Position numbers and translations under genes: made by a program
The notes under the pieces: model-generated
The model's input: the letters and a program-made list of their open reading frames with translations, nothing else
Told to the model about the DNA's origin: nothing
Databases searched by the model: none
Assembly: GCA_024398495.1 (NCBI GenBank)
Contig: JAKSJA010000004.1
Location: forward strand, 24,043-88,042
Direction: 5' to 3'
DNA length: 64,000 nt
Source: Bacteroidaceae bacterium
GTDB lineage: Bacteria > Bacteroidota > Bacteroidia > Bacteroidales > Bacteroidaceae
Shown: one piece after another, positions 25,973-35,800 of the stretch
How positions within the stretch are numbered: position 1 is the first letter of the stretch
Layout: each line of letters begins with the position of its first letter

Positions 25973-28582
25973 TCATTTATTTTTTATCTCCTCTTTCAAG
26001 AACTCTGCCGTATATGATTTTATTTCACCAGCATCATATTTTTTTACCATCTCTTCTGGCGTACCGGCAAAAACAATCTCTCCGCCACCTCTACCACCAT
26101 CAGGTCCCATATCCACGATGTAATCGGCCAATTTTATCACATCCATGTTATGCTCTATCACAATAACCGTATTGCCTTTATCCACCAGTTTCTGTAACAC
26201 CTCTGCAAGTACCCTAATATCTTCAAAATGCAAACCTGTTGTCGGCTCATCAAGGATATACACAGTCTTGCCGGTATCGCGTTTTGCCAGTTCTGTAGCC
26301 AGTTTTATGCGCTGTGCTTCACCACCAGAGATTGTCGTCGAGGGCTGACCGAGTTTAATATATCCCAGTCCTACGTCTTTCAAAGTCTTTATCTTATGCA
26401 GGATATGAGGTATATTATCGAAGAACTCACATGCTGTATCAATAGTCATATCCAGCACATCGGCAATGCTCTTTCCTCTGTACCTCACCTCCAGTGTCTC
26501 ACGGTTATAGCGTTTGCCGTGACAAGCCTCACAAGGGACATATACATCTGGCATGAAGTTCATCTCTATCGTCCTATAGCCATTACCCATACACGTCTCG
26601 CATCTACCTCCGTTCATATTGAAAGAGAAACGTCCTGGCTTGTATCCTCGTATCTTCGCCTCTGGCAATGCCACAAAAAGGTTGCGTATATCCGTGAACA
26701 CGCCTGTATATGTTGCAGGATTGGAACGTGGAATTCTGCCTATAGGACTCTGATCGACATCTATCACTTTGTCTATATTCTCCAACCCTTCAATGTCATC
26801 ATAATCCAACGGTTTCCGCAGGGAACGGTAACATTGTTGTGACAATATCGGATACAACGTCTGGTTTATCAATGTTGACTTTCCCGACCCAGACACACCG
26901 GTAACAACGGTTAACGTGCCTAATGGTATCTGTAGTGTCACATTCTTCAGATTATTTCCCCTGCAACCACTAAGAGTCAGCATATTGCCGTTACCCTTAC
27001 GTCTGTATTTCGACAGTTCTATCTTCTTTATGCCGTTCAGGTACTGTGCCGTCAGCGACATATTTGCATTATTCTTTTCCATCAGTTGGGATGGATGTCC
27101 TGCAAAAATTATGTTTCCGCCATTCACACCTGCCCCAGGTCCCACATCGACGAGATAGTCTGCTGACAGCATCATCTCCTTGTCATGTTCAACCACGATA
27201 ACGGAGTTTCCTATGTCTCTCAACTCTCGCAGGGAGTTTATCAACTTTATGTTGTCACGTTGATGCAGACCTATAGACGGTTCATCAAGGATATACAGCA
27301 CATTCACCAACTGGCTGCCTATCTGCGTTGCCAGACGGATACGCTGCGACTCTCCTCCGGACAGTTCGGCGCTCTGTCTGTTCAGCGCAAGATACTCCAG
27401 TCCTACCTCCATAAGGAAGTTAACTCTCGTACGTATCTCCTTCAGTATCTCCTCTGCTATCTTTCCCTGCTGCGTGTCAAGGTGTTCTGGCACCTTCTCA
27501 AGCCATTGTTGCAGGTCTGCTATGTCCATCTCTGCCACTTCAGAGATATTCTTATCCCATATACGGTATGACAAAGCTTCTTTATTCAACCTGTGTCCGT
27601 GACACTCTGGGCATACGGAACGTGTCTCAAACTGCTCCAGCCACCGTTTGCCTTCTATGCTGTCGTCATCCATGAATTTCTTCATGTCTTCCTCCGTACC
27701 GTGATATTCCTTCACATATCCAAGGCCATTGCATACTGGACACATCCCCTGCGGGGAATTGAAGGAGAAGTTGTTCGGTGCGGGGTCGTGATAAGCCATC
27801 CCTGTAGTGGGACACATCAGACGTTTACTGTAATACTTTGCGTTACGTGTATCATTGTCAATTATCATAATGATGCCGTCACCAAGTTTCATGGCTATTG
27901 TCACCGACCGTTTCAGGCGTTCCATGACAGCATCGGCATCTGTGGTGTCTATCACCAACTTATCCACCACGACTTCAATATCGTGGTTTTTGTATCTATC
28001 CACACGCATGTCTTGTGCAAGAGGCATTATCTCTCCGTCAACACGTACATACAGATACCCTCGGCGTATCATGCTCTCAAAAAGTTCGCGGTAGTGTCCC
28101 TTGCGGCTCTGCACCAACGGGGCGAGGATGAGGATAGGACGGTCTTTATATTCGTTCATTACCATCTCAATCACCATCTCTTCCGTATATTTCACCATCT
28201 CCTCACCGGTATGATAACTGTATGCCTTGCCGGCACGAGCAAAGAGAAGACGCAGGAAGTCGTATATCTCTGTTGTCGTTCCTACGGTGGAACGGGGATT
28301 TTTGTTTGTTGTCTTCTGTTCTATGGAGATGACTGGCGATAGTCCTGTAATCTTATCCACGTCAGGACGCTGCATATTACCGAGGAAGTTACGGGCATAG
28401 GCAGAAAAAGTCTCTATATATCTCCTCTGCCCTTCTGCGTAGATGGTATCAAAGGCCAGCGATGACTTGCCGCTGCCACTGATACCAGTTATCACGGTAA
28501 GGGCATTACGGGGAATGTTCACGTTCACATTTCTCAGATTGTGAACACGTGCTCCAAGGACTTTTATTTCTTTATCTTCCAC
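25973..28582 (-). CDS. uvrA: excinuclease ABC subunit UvrA (short form)
   Basis: Damage-recognition ATPase of nucleotide excision repair. Two ABC modules are visible: Walker A GISGSGKSSLAFD with signature LSGGESQRIRLATQIG, and GVSGSGKSTLINQ with ISGGEAQRIKLATEL. The UvrB-binding region between them is present. At 869 residues it is shorter than the usual 940 or so, mostly in the insertion domain after the first zinc module. That module starts C257-P-T-T instead of CxxC, so one zinc ligand is missing, while the partner pair CPVC and the C-terminal CETC...CEAC module are intact. The upstream amylase stop overlaps its start by 19 bp. Confidence 0.93.
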   Translation of the reverse strand: MEDKEIKVLGARVHNLRNVNVNIPRNALTVITGISGSGKSSLAFDTIYAEGQRRYIETFSAYARNFLGNMQRPDVDKITGLSPVISIEQKTTNKNPRSTVGTTTEIYDFLRLLFARAGKAYSYHTGEEMVKYTEEMVIEMVMNEYKDRPILILAPLVQSRKGHYRELFESMIRRGYLYVRVDGEIMPLAQDMRVDRYKNHDIEVVVDKLVIDTTDADAVMERLKRSVTIAMKLGDGIIMIIDNDTRNAKYYSKRLMCPTTGMAYHDPAPNNFSFNSPQGMCPVCNGLGYVKEYHGTEEDMKKFMDDDSIEGKRWLEQFETRSVCPECHGHRLNKEALSYRIWDKNISEVAEMDIADLQQWLEKVPEHLDTQQGKIAEEILKEIRTRVNFLMEVGLEYLALNRQSAELSGGESQRIRLATQIGSQLVNVLYILDEPSIGLHQRDNIKLINSLRELRDIGNSVIVVEHDKEMMLSADYLVDVGPGAGVNGGNIIFAGHPSQLMEKNNANMSLTAQYLNGIKKIELSKYRRKGNGNMLTLSGCRGNNLKNVTLQIPLGTLTVVTGVSGSGKSTLINQTLYPILSQQCYRSLRKPLDYDDIEGLENIDKVIDVDQSPIGRIPRSNPATYTGVFTDIRNLFVALPEAKIRGYKPGRFSFNMNGGRCETCMGNGYRTIEMNFMPDVYVPCEACHGKRYNRETLEVRYRGKSIADVLDMTIDTACEFFDNIPHILHKIKTLKDVGLGYIKLGQPSTTISGGEAQRIKLATELAKRDTGKTVYILDEPTTGLHFEDIRVLAEVLQKLVDKGNTVIVIEHNMDVIKLADYIVDMGPDGGRGGGEIVFAGTPEEMVKKYDAGEIKSYTAEFLKEEIKNK

Positions 28583-30111
28583 GCTACAGCAAAATGTGCC
28601 GGTATCGTCAATGACACACTATCATCTGGATTCAATACAAACGTGCCTTTTTTGCCTGACAGCAACTCCATAGAAGCATGTTTTCCTGTTGGCAGTGACA
28701 TAAAGTCAAAGGCATGTGCAGGTATGCGTACCTTTACATTCGCATCTCTGTCGGAGAAGTTTGTGCATACCAACACCGTCTCGTCACCACTCTTGCGAAG
28801 AAAGGCATACTGTCTGCCGTTGTCGAAATGGTCACTTGCTGGATTCACATACATCAAATCGAAAAAATCGCCCTCACGCAATGCTTTTTCCTTATTGGCA
28901 AGAGTCAGTACTTTCTTATATACGTCAAAGACTTCCTTTTCTTCCTTTGTCAGTTTTCCCATCGTCTTATGGTGTACGGATGTCGGAGTCCAGTAGTCGA
29001 AGATTGTCGTGCGTCCGTCAACACCTCCATATCCTTCCTTGTCCATAGCCTTCTCGCCATATTCCTGACCGAAATATATCATAAATGGTGCCTTCGTCAT
29101 AAACACGTTAGTGACGAGTGCAGGGAAACCGTTTCTTCCGTCTTTCGCAAAGAATTCGGATGCAACACGCTGCTCATCATGGTTCTCAAGAAAATACAGC
29201 ATCTTGTCTTTTATGTCATCCACTTTCTGCCATTGTTCCGTGATACGGTATGCCGGTGTCATCCCTGTCGTTACCTGGCGTATGGTGTCATACATCCCCA
29301 CCTTATCGTACAGATAGTCAAAGCCACCCTTGCCGGCATAGTTACGGTATTCAGCAGGATTGTACACCTCACCTATGAAGATGAAATCTGGATACTGATC
29401 ACGTATCTTCTTCGTGGCAAACTCCCAAAAGTCCACCGTCACCATCTCTGCCATATCGCATCGCACTCCGTCAACACCGAGGGCTGCCCAGAACAAGAGT
29501 ATGTCAACCATCTTCTGCCACGTATTCTTGTTCTCGTAGTTCAGTTTTGCAGTATCTGTCCAGTCACCGTCATGAAGACGCCCAGGATAGTAGTTCTCAT
29601 CAGTAAACGGTTTGAACGTACCGTTATACTCTACTGCCGTATGGTTAGGAACGAAGTCTATTATAATCTTCAATCCTGCCTTGTGGGTCCTCTCCACCAG
29701 TTCCGAAAACTCTCCCATCCTGTTCTTGACGTCATCGGCGATGTCGGGATCTACATCATAATAGTCACAGATAGCATACGGTGACCCAGCATTTCCCTTC
29801 ACATTCACTGGGTCAGACAGTGGCACGCCATACTTTCTGTAATCTGTCTTTGAAGCATGTCTGATGATGCCGGTGTACCATATATGTGTCACCCCCATAT
29901 CATGGAGTTCTTTTAACACCTTGTTATCAAAAGCACTCATCTTGCCAGCACCGTTTTCGTCTATCGTGCCATACTCCTTGTTGGTATTGTTGGCATTACC
30001 ATACAGACGTGGCAACACCTGATATATAATAACCTTTTTCATATCATTTTTCTGAGCCATACAGCACATGCTGACAATGGCAAAAACACAAATCAACAAC
30101 CTCCTTATCAT
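28564..30111 (-). CDS. secreted alpha-amylase-family glycoside hydrolase (GH13)
   Basis: A 515-residue exported enzyme. Signal peptide MIRRLLICVFAIVSMCCMA leads into IIYQVLPRLYG. The GH13 regions are DFVPNHT (I), GVDGVRCDMAEM (II, nucleophile Asp), FIGEVYNP (III, acid/base Glu) and ENHDEQR (IV, third Asp). A C-terminal beta domain (about 430-515) follows. It probably acts on alpha-glucans or maltodextrins in the periplasm. I start at 30111 because the signal peptide begins there, 5 bp after fabD; the longer frame would overlap fabD. Confidence 0.92.
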   Translation of the reverse strand: MIRRLLICVFAIVSMCCMAQKNDMKKVIIYQVLPRLYGNANNTNKEYGTIDENGAGKMSAFDNKVLKELHDMGVTHIWYTGIIRHASKTDYRKYGVPLSDPVNVKGNAGSPYAICDYYDVDPDIADDVKNRMGEFSELVERTHKAGLKIIIDFVPNHTAVEYNGTFKPFTDENYYPGRLHDGDWTDTAKLNYENKNTWQKMVDILLFWAALGVDGVRCDMAEMVTVDFWEFATKKIRDQYPDFIFIGEVYNPAEYRNYAGKGGFDYLYDKVGMYDTIRQVTTGMTPAYRITEQWQKVDDIKDKMLYFLENHDEQRVASEFFAKDGRNGFPALVTNVFMTKAPFMIYFGQEYGEKAMDKEGYGGVDGRTTIFDYWTPTSVHHKTMGKLTKEEKEVFDVYKKVLTLANKEKALREGDFFDLMYVNPASDHFDNGRQYAFLRKSGDETVLVCTNFSDRDANVKVRIPAHAFDFMSLPTGKHASMELLSGKKGTFVLNPDDSVSLTIPAHFAVAWKIKK

Positions 30112-30116
30112 CGCTG

Positions 30117-31016
30117 TCAATCTTCGATAAAACTGCTCACATTCACTTCTCGGTTTATTTTTACTATCATTCCCTGCAAAGCTTTTCCAGGTCCACATTC
30201 CACGAAGTCAGTACCACCGTCAGCAATCATGTTCTGCACCGACTGTGTCCATCGCACAGGACTTGTCAGCTGCGCTATGAGGTTTGCCTTAATCTCTGCT
30301 GCATTGGTATGCGGTTTCGCATCCACATTCTGATATACAGGGCATACAGGACTCTTCACCTCTGTCTTCTCTATTGCCTCCTGCAGTTCATCTTTTGCCG
30401 GCTGCATCAACGGAGAATGAAATGCACCGCCCACCTTTAGTGACAGAGCCCTTCTCGCACCGGCTTCCTTTAACTTCTCGCAAGCCTCGCCGACAGCTTC
30501 CACATCACCGCTGATGACCAGTTGTCCCGGATTGTTATAGTTGGCAGCCACTACCACATGACCGTCTTTGTTCACCTCTGCGCATATCTTCTCTATATCT
30601 TCGTCAGCAAGTCCTATCACCGCTGCCATCGTCGATGGCTTCTTCTCGCATGCCTTCTGCATTGCCATGGCACGCGCACTGACGAGTTGCAACCCGTCTT
30701 CAAAACTGAGTGCTCCTGCCACCGTCAGAGCGGAGAACTCGCCCAGCGAATGTCCTGCCACCATGTCAAAACTGCCATTTGCCTTCTCCGACACCAACAC
30801 CGGTATCACACTGCATAGAAACACAGCCGGCTGTGTCACCTTTGTCTGACGCAGGTCTTCATCTGTGCCGTTGAACATTATGTCGGTTATCTTGAAACCA
30901 AGGATTTCATCGGCTTTGTCAAAATACTTCTTTGCCTCTGTGTTACTCTCATATAAATCCTTACCCATTCCTGAGAACTGGGCTCCCTGTCCGGGAAAGA
31001 CGAAAACTTTTTTCAT
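30117..31016 (-). CDS. fabD: malonyl-CoA:ACP transacylase
   Basis: Loads malonyl groups onto acyl carrier protein for fatty-acid elongation. The 299 residues start VFVFPGQGAQFSGMG and have the nucleophile elbow GHSLGEFSAL (Ser about 92). The catalytic His region is GAFHSPLM. It heads a leftward gene run; a TACCTTTG -7 box lies 37-44 bp upstream of its start. Confidence 0.97.
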   Translation of the reverse strand: MKKVFVFPGQGAQFSGMGKDLYESNTEAKKYFDKADEILGFKITDIMFNGTDEDLRQTKVTQPAVFLCSVIPVLVSEKANGSFDMVAGHSLGEFSALTVAGALSFEDGLQLVSARAMAMQKACEKKPSTMAAVIGLADEDIEKICAEVNKDGHVVVAANYNNPGQLVISGDVEAVGEACEKLKEAGARRALSLKVGGAFHSPLMQPAKDELQEAIEKTEVKSPVCPVYQNVDAKPHTNAAEIKANLIAQLTSPVRWTQSVQNMIADGGTDFVECGPGKALQGMIVKINREVNVSSFIED

Positions 31017-31052
31017 ATCTTACAATAACTTAAAAACTTCAAAATCATTCTA

Positions 31053-31060
31053 CAAAGGTA
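31053..31060 (-). promoter_or_regulatory. -7 box of the fabD promoter
   Basis: Read leftward, TACCTTTG about 37 bp before the fabD start. No good TTTG is found about 20 bp further upstream, so this rests on the -7 box alone. Confidence 0.5.
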
Positions 31061-31132
31061 ATAAAAAAAATCTTCTCACGTTGATTTTTCTATTTTTTAT
31101 CCTTATGAATAAACGAAATAAGAAAAAATGAC

Positions 31133-31140
31133 TACCTTTG
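31133..31140 (+). promoter_or_regulatory. -7 box of the dipeptidase promoter
   Basis: TACCTTTG, predicting transcription from about 31147. It decides the start of the next gene: an upstream in-frame ATG at 31128 overlaps this box and would not be transcribed. The -33 element is weak. Confidence 0.55.
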
Positions 31141-31169
31141 CCAACAGTATTATAACACAGAAAAAAATT

Positions 31170-32834
31170 ATGAAAAAAGTAATCACATTTATCAGTTTCA
31201 TCCTACTTGCAGTAGGTACGTATGCATGTACCAATTTCATCGTTGGAAAGAAAGCCAGCACCGACGGTAGCGTCATCGTCAGTTACAACGCTGACAGTTA
31301 CGGTATGTATGGCAATATGTTCCGTCATGTAGGCGGCACTCACAAGTCATTGGCCTTGCCACTTGGCTCGTCCAAGAAAGGTGAGATGAGGAAAGTCGTT
31401 GAATGGGACACCAACAGATATCTCGGTGAGATACCGCAGGCATCGGTGACATATAATGTCGTGGGACAGATGAATGAAAAACAGGTGAGCATCACAGAGA
31501 CAACATTCGGAGGACGCGAGGAACTTGCAGATTCCACAGGTCTTATCGACTATGGTTCTCTCATATACATAGCACTTGAACGCAGCACAACGGCACGCGA
31601 GGCGATAAAGATCATGACCGACCTCGTAGAGAAATACGGATATTGCTCCGAAGGAGAGACGTTTTCAATTTGCGACAAGAACGAAGCATGGGTCATGGAG
31701 ATGATGGGCAAAGGCCCCGGCGGTCATGGGGCAGTATGGGTGGCAGTACGTATCCCTGACGACTGCATCTGCGCTCATGCCAACCAAAGCCGCATCACGA
31801 AATTCCTCAAACTGTTTCCAAAAGAAGATGTCATCTACAGTAAAGACTGCATCTCCTTTGCAAAGAAGAAAGGTTTTTTCAATGGCAACAACAAGGAGTT
31901 CAGTTTCCGTGATGCTTATGCACCATGTGACTTCAGTGCCAACCGTTACTGCGAGGCACGCGTATGGAGTTTCTTCAGACATCATGCTGACGGCATGGAC
32001 AAATATCTCGACTATGTCATGGGCAAGGATATAGAACACCTTGCATCCGAGATGCCGCTGTATCTGAAGCCAAAGACATTGGTAAGTGCACAGGACATTC
32101 GTAACGACATGCGCGACCATTATGAAGGTACAGCTCTTGACATCACCGATGACCTCGGTGCAGGTGCATGGGACACTCCTTACCGCCCAAGTCCTCTGTC
32201 AAAGAACATCATCACCGAAAACGGAGACACCATCGAGGTCTTCAACGAACGTCCTACCAGTACACAGCAGACCGGTTTCGGCTTTGTTGGGCAGATGCGC
32301 AGTTGGCTTCCTGATGCTGTCGGCGGAGTAGTGTGGTGGACAAACGACGACCCTAACATGGCTCCTTACACACCGGTCTATTGTGGTGTCAAGGACATAC
32401 CTGAATGCTATCAGAGGAAAGAAAACATACAGGATGAGGCACATTTCTCATGGTCTTCTGCCTTCTGGTTGCAGAACACCGTTGCAAACATTGTATATCC
32501 TTACTATTCAAAGATATTCCCTGACCTCAAGAAGGTCCGCGATGAACTGGAGACACAGTTCTGTCACGAAGTGGAGACTTGTACCGACAGCGACCCATCA
32601 CTGCTCACCTACAACTCTCTCAAGGCTGCCAGCGAGATGATGAACGCATGGAAGAAGCTCTTTGAATACATCGTCGTCAAGCATAACGACATGGTCGTCA
32701 AGAAAGAAGAAGACGGACAGTTCAAGAAGAGCAAGTACGGTTTCGGTGCAGCACCGATACGCCCGGGATACTCAAACAGGTTCTTCAACAAGATAAAGAA
32801 AGAGACCGGTGACAGATATGTGATAAAGAAATAA
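31170..32834 (+). CDS. C69-family dipeptidase (PepD-like), exported
   Basis: A 554-residue Ntn-hydrolase. Signal peptide MKKVITFISFILLAVGTYA is followed directly by Cys20 in CTNFIVGKKAS.DGSV, the family motif whose Cys becomes the N-terminal nucleophile. Here that is exposed by signal-peptidase cleavage rather than by propeptide autolysis. C69/U34 peptidases split dipeptides and some release N-terminal residues. The start at 31170 is set by the signal peptide and the promoter. A large amino-acid ABC importer gene follows 42 bp downstream, so released amino acids could be taken up directly (inference). Confidence 0.9.
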   Translation: MKKVITFISFILLAVGTYACTNFIVGKKASTDGSVIVSYNADSYGMYGNMFRHVGGTHKSLALPLGSSKKGEMRKVVEWDTNRYLGEIPQASVTYNVVGQMNEKQVSITETTFGGREELADSTGLIDYGSLIYIALERSTTAREAIKIMTDLVEKYGYCSEGETFSICDKNEAWVMEMMGKGPGGHGAVWVAVRIPDDCICAHANQSRITKFLKLFPKEDVIYSKDCISFAKKKGFFNGNNKEFSFRDAYAPCDFSANRYCEARVWSFFRHHADGMDKYLDYVMGKDIEHLASEMPLYLKPKTLVSAQDIRNDMRDHYEGTALDITDDLGAGAWDTPYRPSPLSKNIITENGDTIEVFNERPTSTQQTGFGFVGQMRSWLPDAVGGVVWWTNDDPNMAPYTPVYCGVKDIPECYQRKENIQDEAHFSWSSAFWLQNTVANIVYPYYSKIFPDLKKVRDELETQFCHEVETCTDSDPSLLTYNSLKAASEMMNAWKKLFEYIVVKHNDMVVKKEEDGQFKKSKYGFGAAPIRPGYSNRFFNKIKKETGDRYVIKK

Positions 32835-32876
32835 CAGATATCATCCATTATAGTTCAACTAAATTACAACAGTACT

Positions 32877-35800
32877 ATGCACGGTATAATAGAAGCTTTT
32901 AAGAACAACCTCATTGAAGAAGACCGTTATATGATGATTGTTGACGGTCTTTATGCAACACTTATCATCACAGTATTTGCAGCCATCTTCGGCACCATCC
33001 TCGGCGGTGGTATCTGCTGGATGCGTATGAACAGACACAAGTGGCTGCGGAAAACAGCAGAAGCGTATATAGACATCATGCGCGGCACACCGGTATTGGT
33101 ATTGCTGATGTTGATGTATTACGTTGTCATGGCACCTGTTGAAGCAGATGCAATCCTTGTTGCCATCATCACGTTTGCCATGAATGCATCGGCATATATC
33201 TGTGAGATGTTGCGCACAAGTATAGAAAGTGTAAGCAAGGGACAGACGGAGGCAGGACTGTCATTGGGACTCACCAAGAGTCAGACATTCTTCCGCATCG
33301 TGCTGCCTCAGGCTGTGCAGAAAGTAATCCCTGTCTATCAGGGTGAACTCATTTCCCTATTAAAGAACACTTCCATTGTAGGTTATATCGCCGTAATGGA
33401 TATGACAAAAGCTTCCGACTTGATTCGTTCTCGTACCTTTGATGCCTTCTTCCCATTGATAATAGTTGCCATCATCTATTTCCTCATCGCTTGGCTTATC
33501 GGATTGCTGTTGAAGACATTCACTCGCAGACGTCTGTCCGCCGGTGCCGTACGTATGATGATTCCGGCACTCCTCGTATTCCTTGCCACTTCCTGTGACA
33601 ACGGAGAGCAAAAGAAATACAAAGACCTTGACGATGTGATGCATCATGGCAGCATCGCCGTGATGGAAGGCTCCGTGTATGACATTGCCCTGTCAGAAAA
33701 ATACCCTAATGCCAATATAGCGCGTGTCAACTCCATTGCCGAAGCGGCAGAATTTGTCCTTTCAGGCAAAGCCGTAGCCATGTCAGCAATGGACATACAG
33801 TGTAAATTCATCCGACATAAGGATCCACAGTTGTGCTTCCTGCCCGACACAGTGACGAAGATAGACATCGCAGCAGGTTTCCCGAAAGGCTCACCGCTGA
33901 GAGAAGATTTCAACCTTTTCGTCAAGAAAATTAAAAACGACGGTACACTTGACGAGGCTTACAGACGTTGGATGCGTGTGGATGTCGATTCTGTCAAGAT
34001 GCCAAACATAAAAGTACCGCAAAAGGGAAAACCTCTGGTGATGTGCGTCACTGGTACACAGATGCCACTCAATATGATGCGTGGCAACGAGTGTGTTGGC
34101 TACGACGTTGAATTGGCGATGCGGTTTGCACAGTATATGCACCGACCGTTGGAACTGATGATGACATCATTTCAAGGACTCATCCCTGCCCTTACCACAG
34201 GCAAGGCAGACTTTGCATTGAGTTCATTGATTGTCACCGATGAGCGGAAGAAGAAAATAGACTTTTCTATCCCTTATTTCCACGACACTGGCGTGGCATT
34301 GACGCTCCGCGACAATTATCTCAATGGACACCTCATCACCGATGAGGAGAGTCTGCGTGGCAGAAAACTGGCTTCATTGCTCGGATTGTATGTCGAGGAT
34401 GATGTTAAAAAAGAGTTTGGTGAGGACAACGTGATGATTTTCAACACCGAGACAGACCTTTACAATGCTGTTACAAGTGGCAAGACGGATGCGGCACTCG
34501 TTGACCATATGACACTGCCGTCCCGTCTGCGCAAATACCCTGACCTTGACACCATCCCGTCTCATTTCCCGAAACTTCCGCTTGGAGTGGGCTTTGTCAA
34601 AAACGACTCCACCCTTTCACGCTCTTTCCAGCAATTCATCACACAAATAAAAGAATCTGGACAGTTGGAAGAGATGCGCAAGCGGTGGATAGATGGCGAA
34701 GGAAAGTCCCGTCACATGGATGTAAAGAGTGTCACCATCGGAAAACCTATCCGCGTAGGGGTGACATCCACCATGCCACCACTCAACTTCATCTCACACG
34801 GCACCTACGATGGTCTTGAAGTGGAGATGATGCGGAGGTTTGCATTATGGATGAAAAGACCTGTCGAATTCGTTACAACAGACTTCGGTGCTCTCATTCC
34901 TTCCCTGACAAAAGGAAAAGTGGATTGCATCGTATCAACAATAAAGATAACCCCAGAGCGGGCGAAAAAAATCACTCTCATCCCATATCTGGAAAGCAGG
35001 TTGCTGTTTGTATTCAAACGTCAACAGATTCTGACAAGTACGTTCAGTGAAGCATCATTGAAAGGGAAGACTGTTTCCACAATTATGGGAGCATACATGG
35101 AACAAGAGTTGGTACGCGACTACGGTATGGACAATGTGAAGGTCTATAATACAGAAACCGATGTCTTCCACTCTGTGGCACGAGGTCTTGTCGATGGTGG
35201 ATTCATGGACGACCTTGCCACCATCGAAAATCTTCGGAAGAATCATGATTTGGACACCGTTGCCTCGCATTTCCATCCACTGGATGTGGGTGCAGGCTTC
35301 CGAAAGAGCGACAAAGAGTTTGCCGAGCAGTTCAGGACTTGGTGGCAGGGATTCGGCAAGTCTGATGAAGGACGCGATATGACTGACCGTTGGCGTACAA
35401 AGACTGGCGATGCACGCCACAAGGACGTAAAAGTCCCTACGTTGGGAGAACCGTTGCGCGTGGCAATCTCCGGTGATATGACGCCATTCAACTTTTCATC
35501 CAATGGCGACTATGACGGTTTTGAAGTGGAGATGATGCGGCGGTTTGGAGCAAGCATCGGAAGACCAGTTCAGTTTGTCGTCATGAATTTCGGTGCTATG
35601 ATAGCATCACTCAATGCCGGCAAGGTAGATGTCATCACGTCAATGATGAATGTCACCGAAGAAAGGGAAAAAGCCATACTGATGGTACCATACATGCAAA
35701 GCAAGGTAGTGATTGTCTATCGGAAACCTGATGCCAATGCTGCTGCATCAGACATGCAGGCAGCAATGTATCTCCTTATCCTGTTGGTAATCATCGCCAT

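Noticed and set aside
27593-28342. Rightward open frame of 249 codons opposite uvrA
   Set aside because: Shadow of a conserved gene; the translation is rich in Cys, His and Tyr, as expected from an antisense frame.
28714-29784. Rightward open frame of 356 codons opposite the amylase
   Set aside because: It is antisense to a gene with clear catalytic motifs, has no recognisable protein and no promoter.
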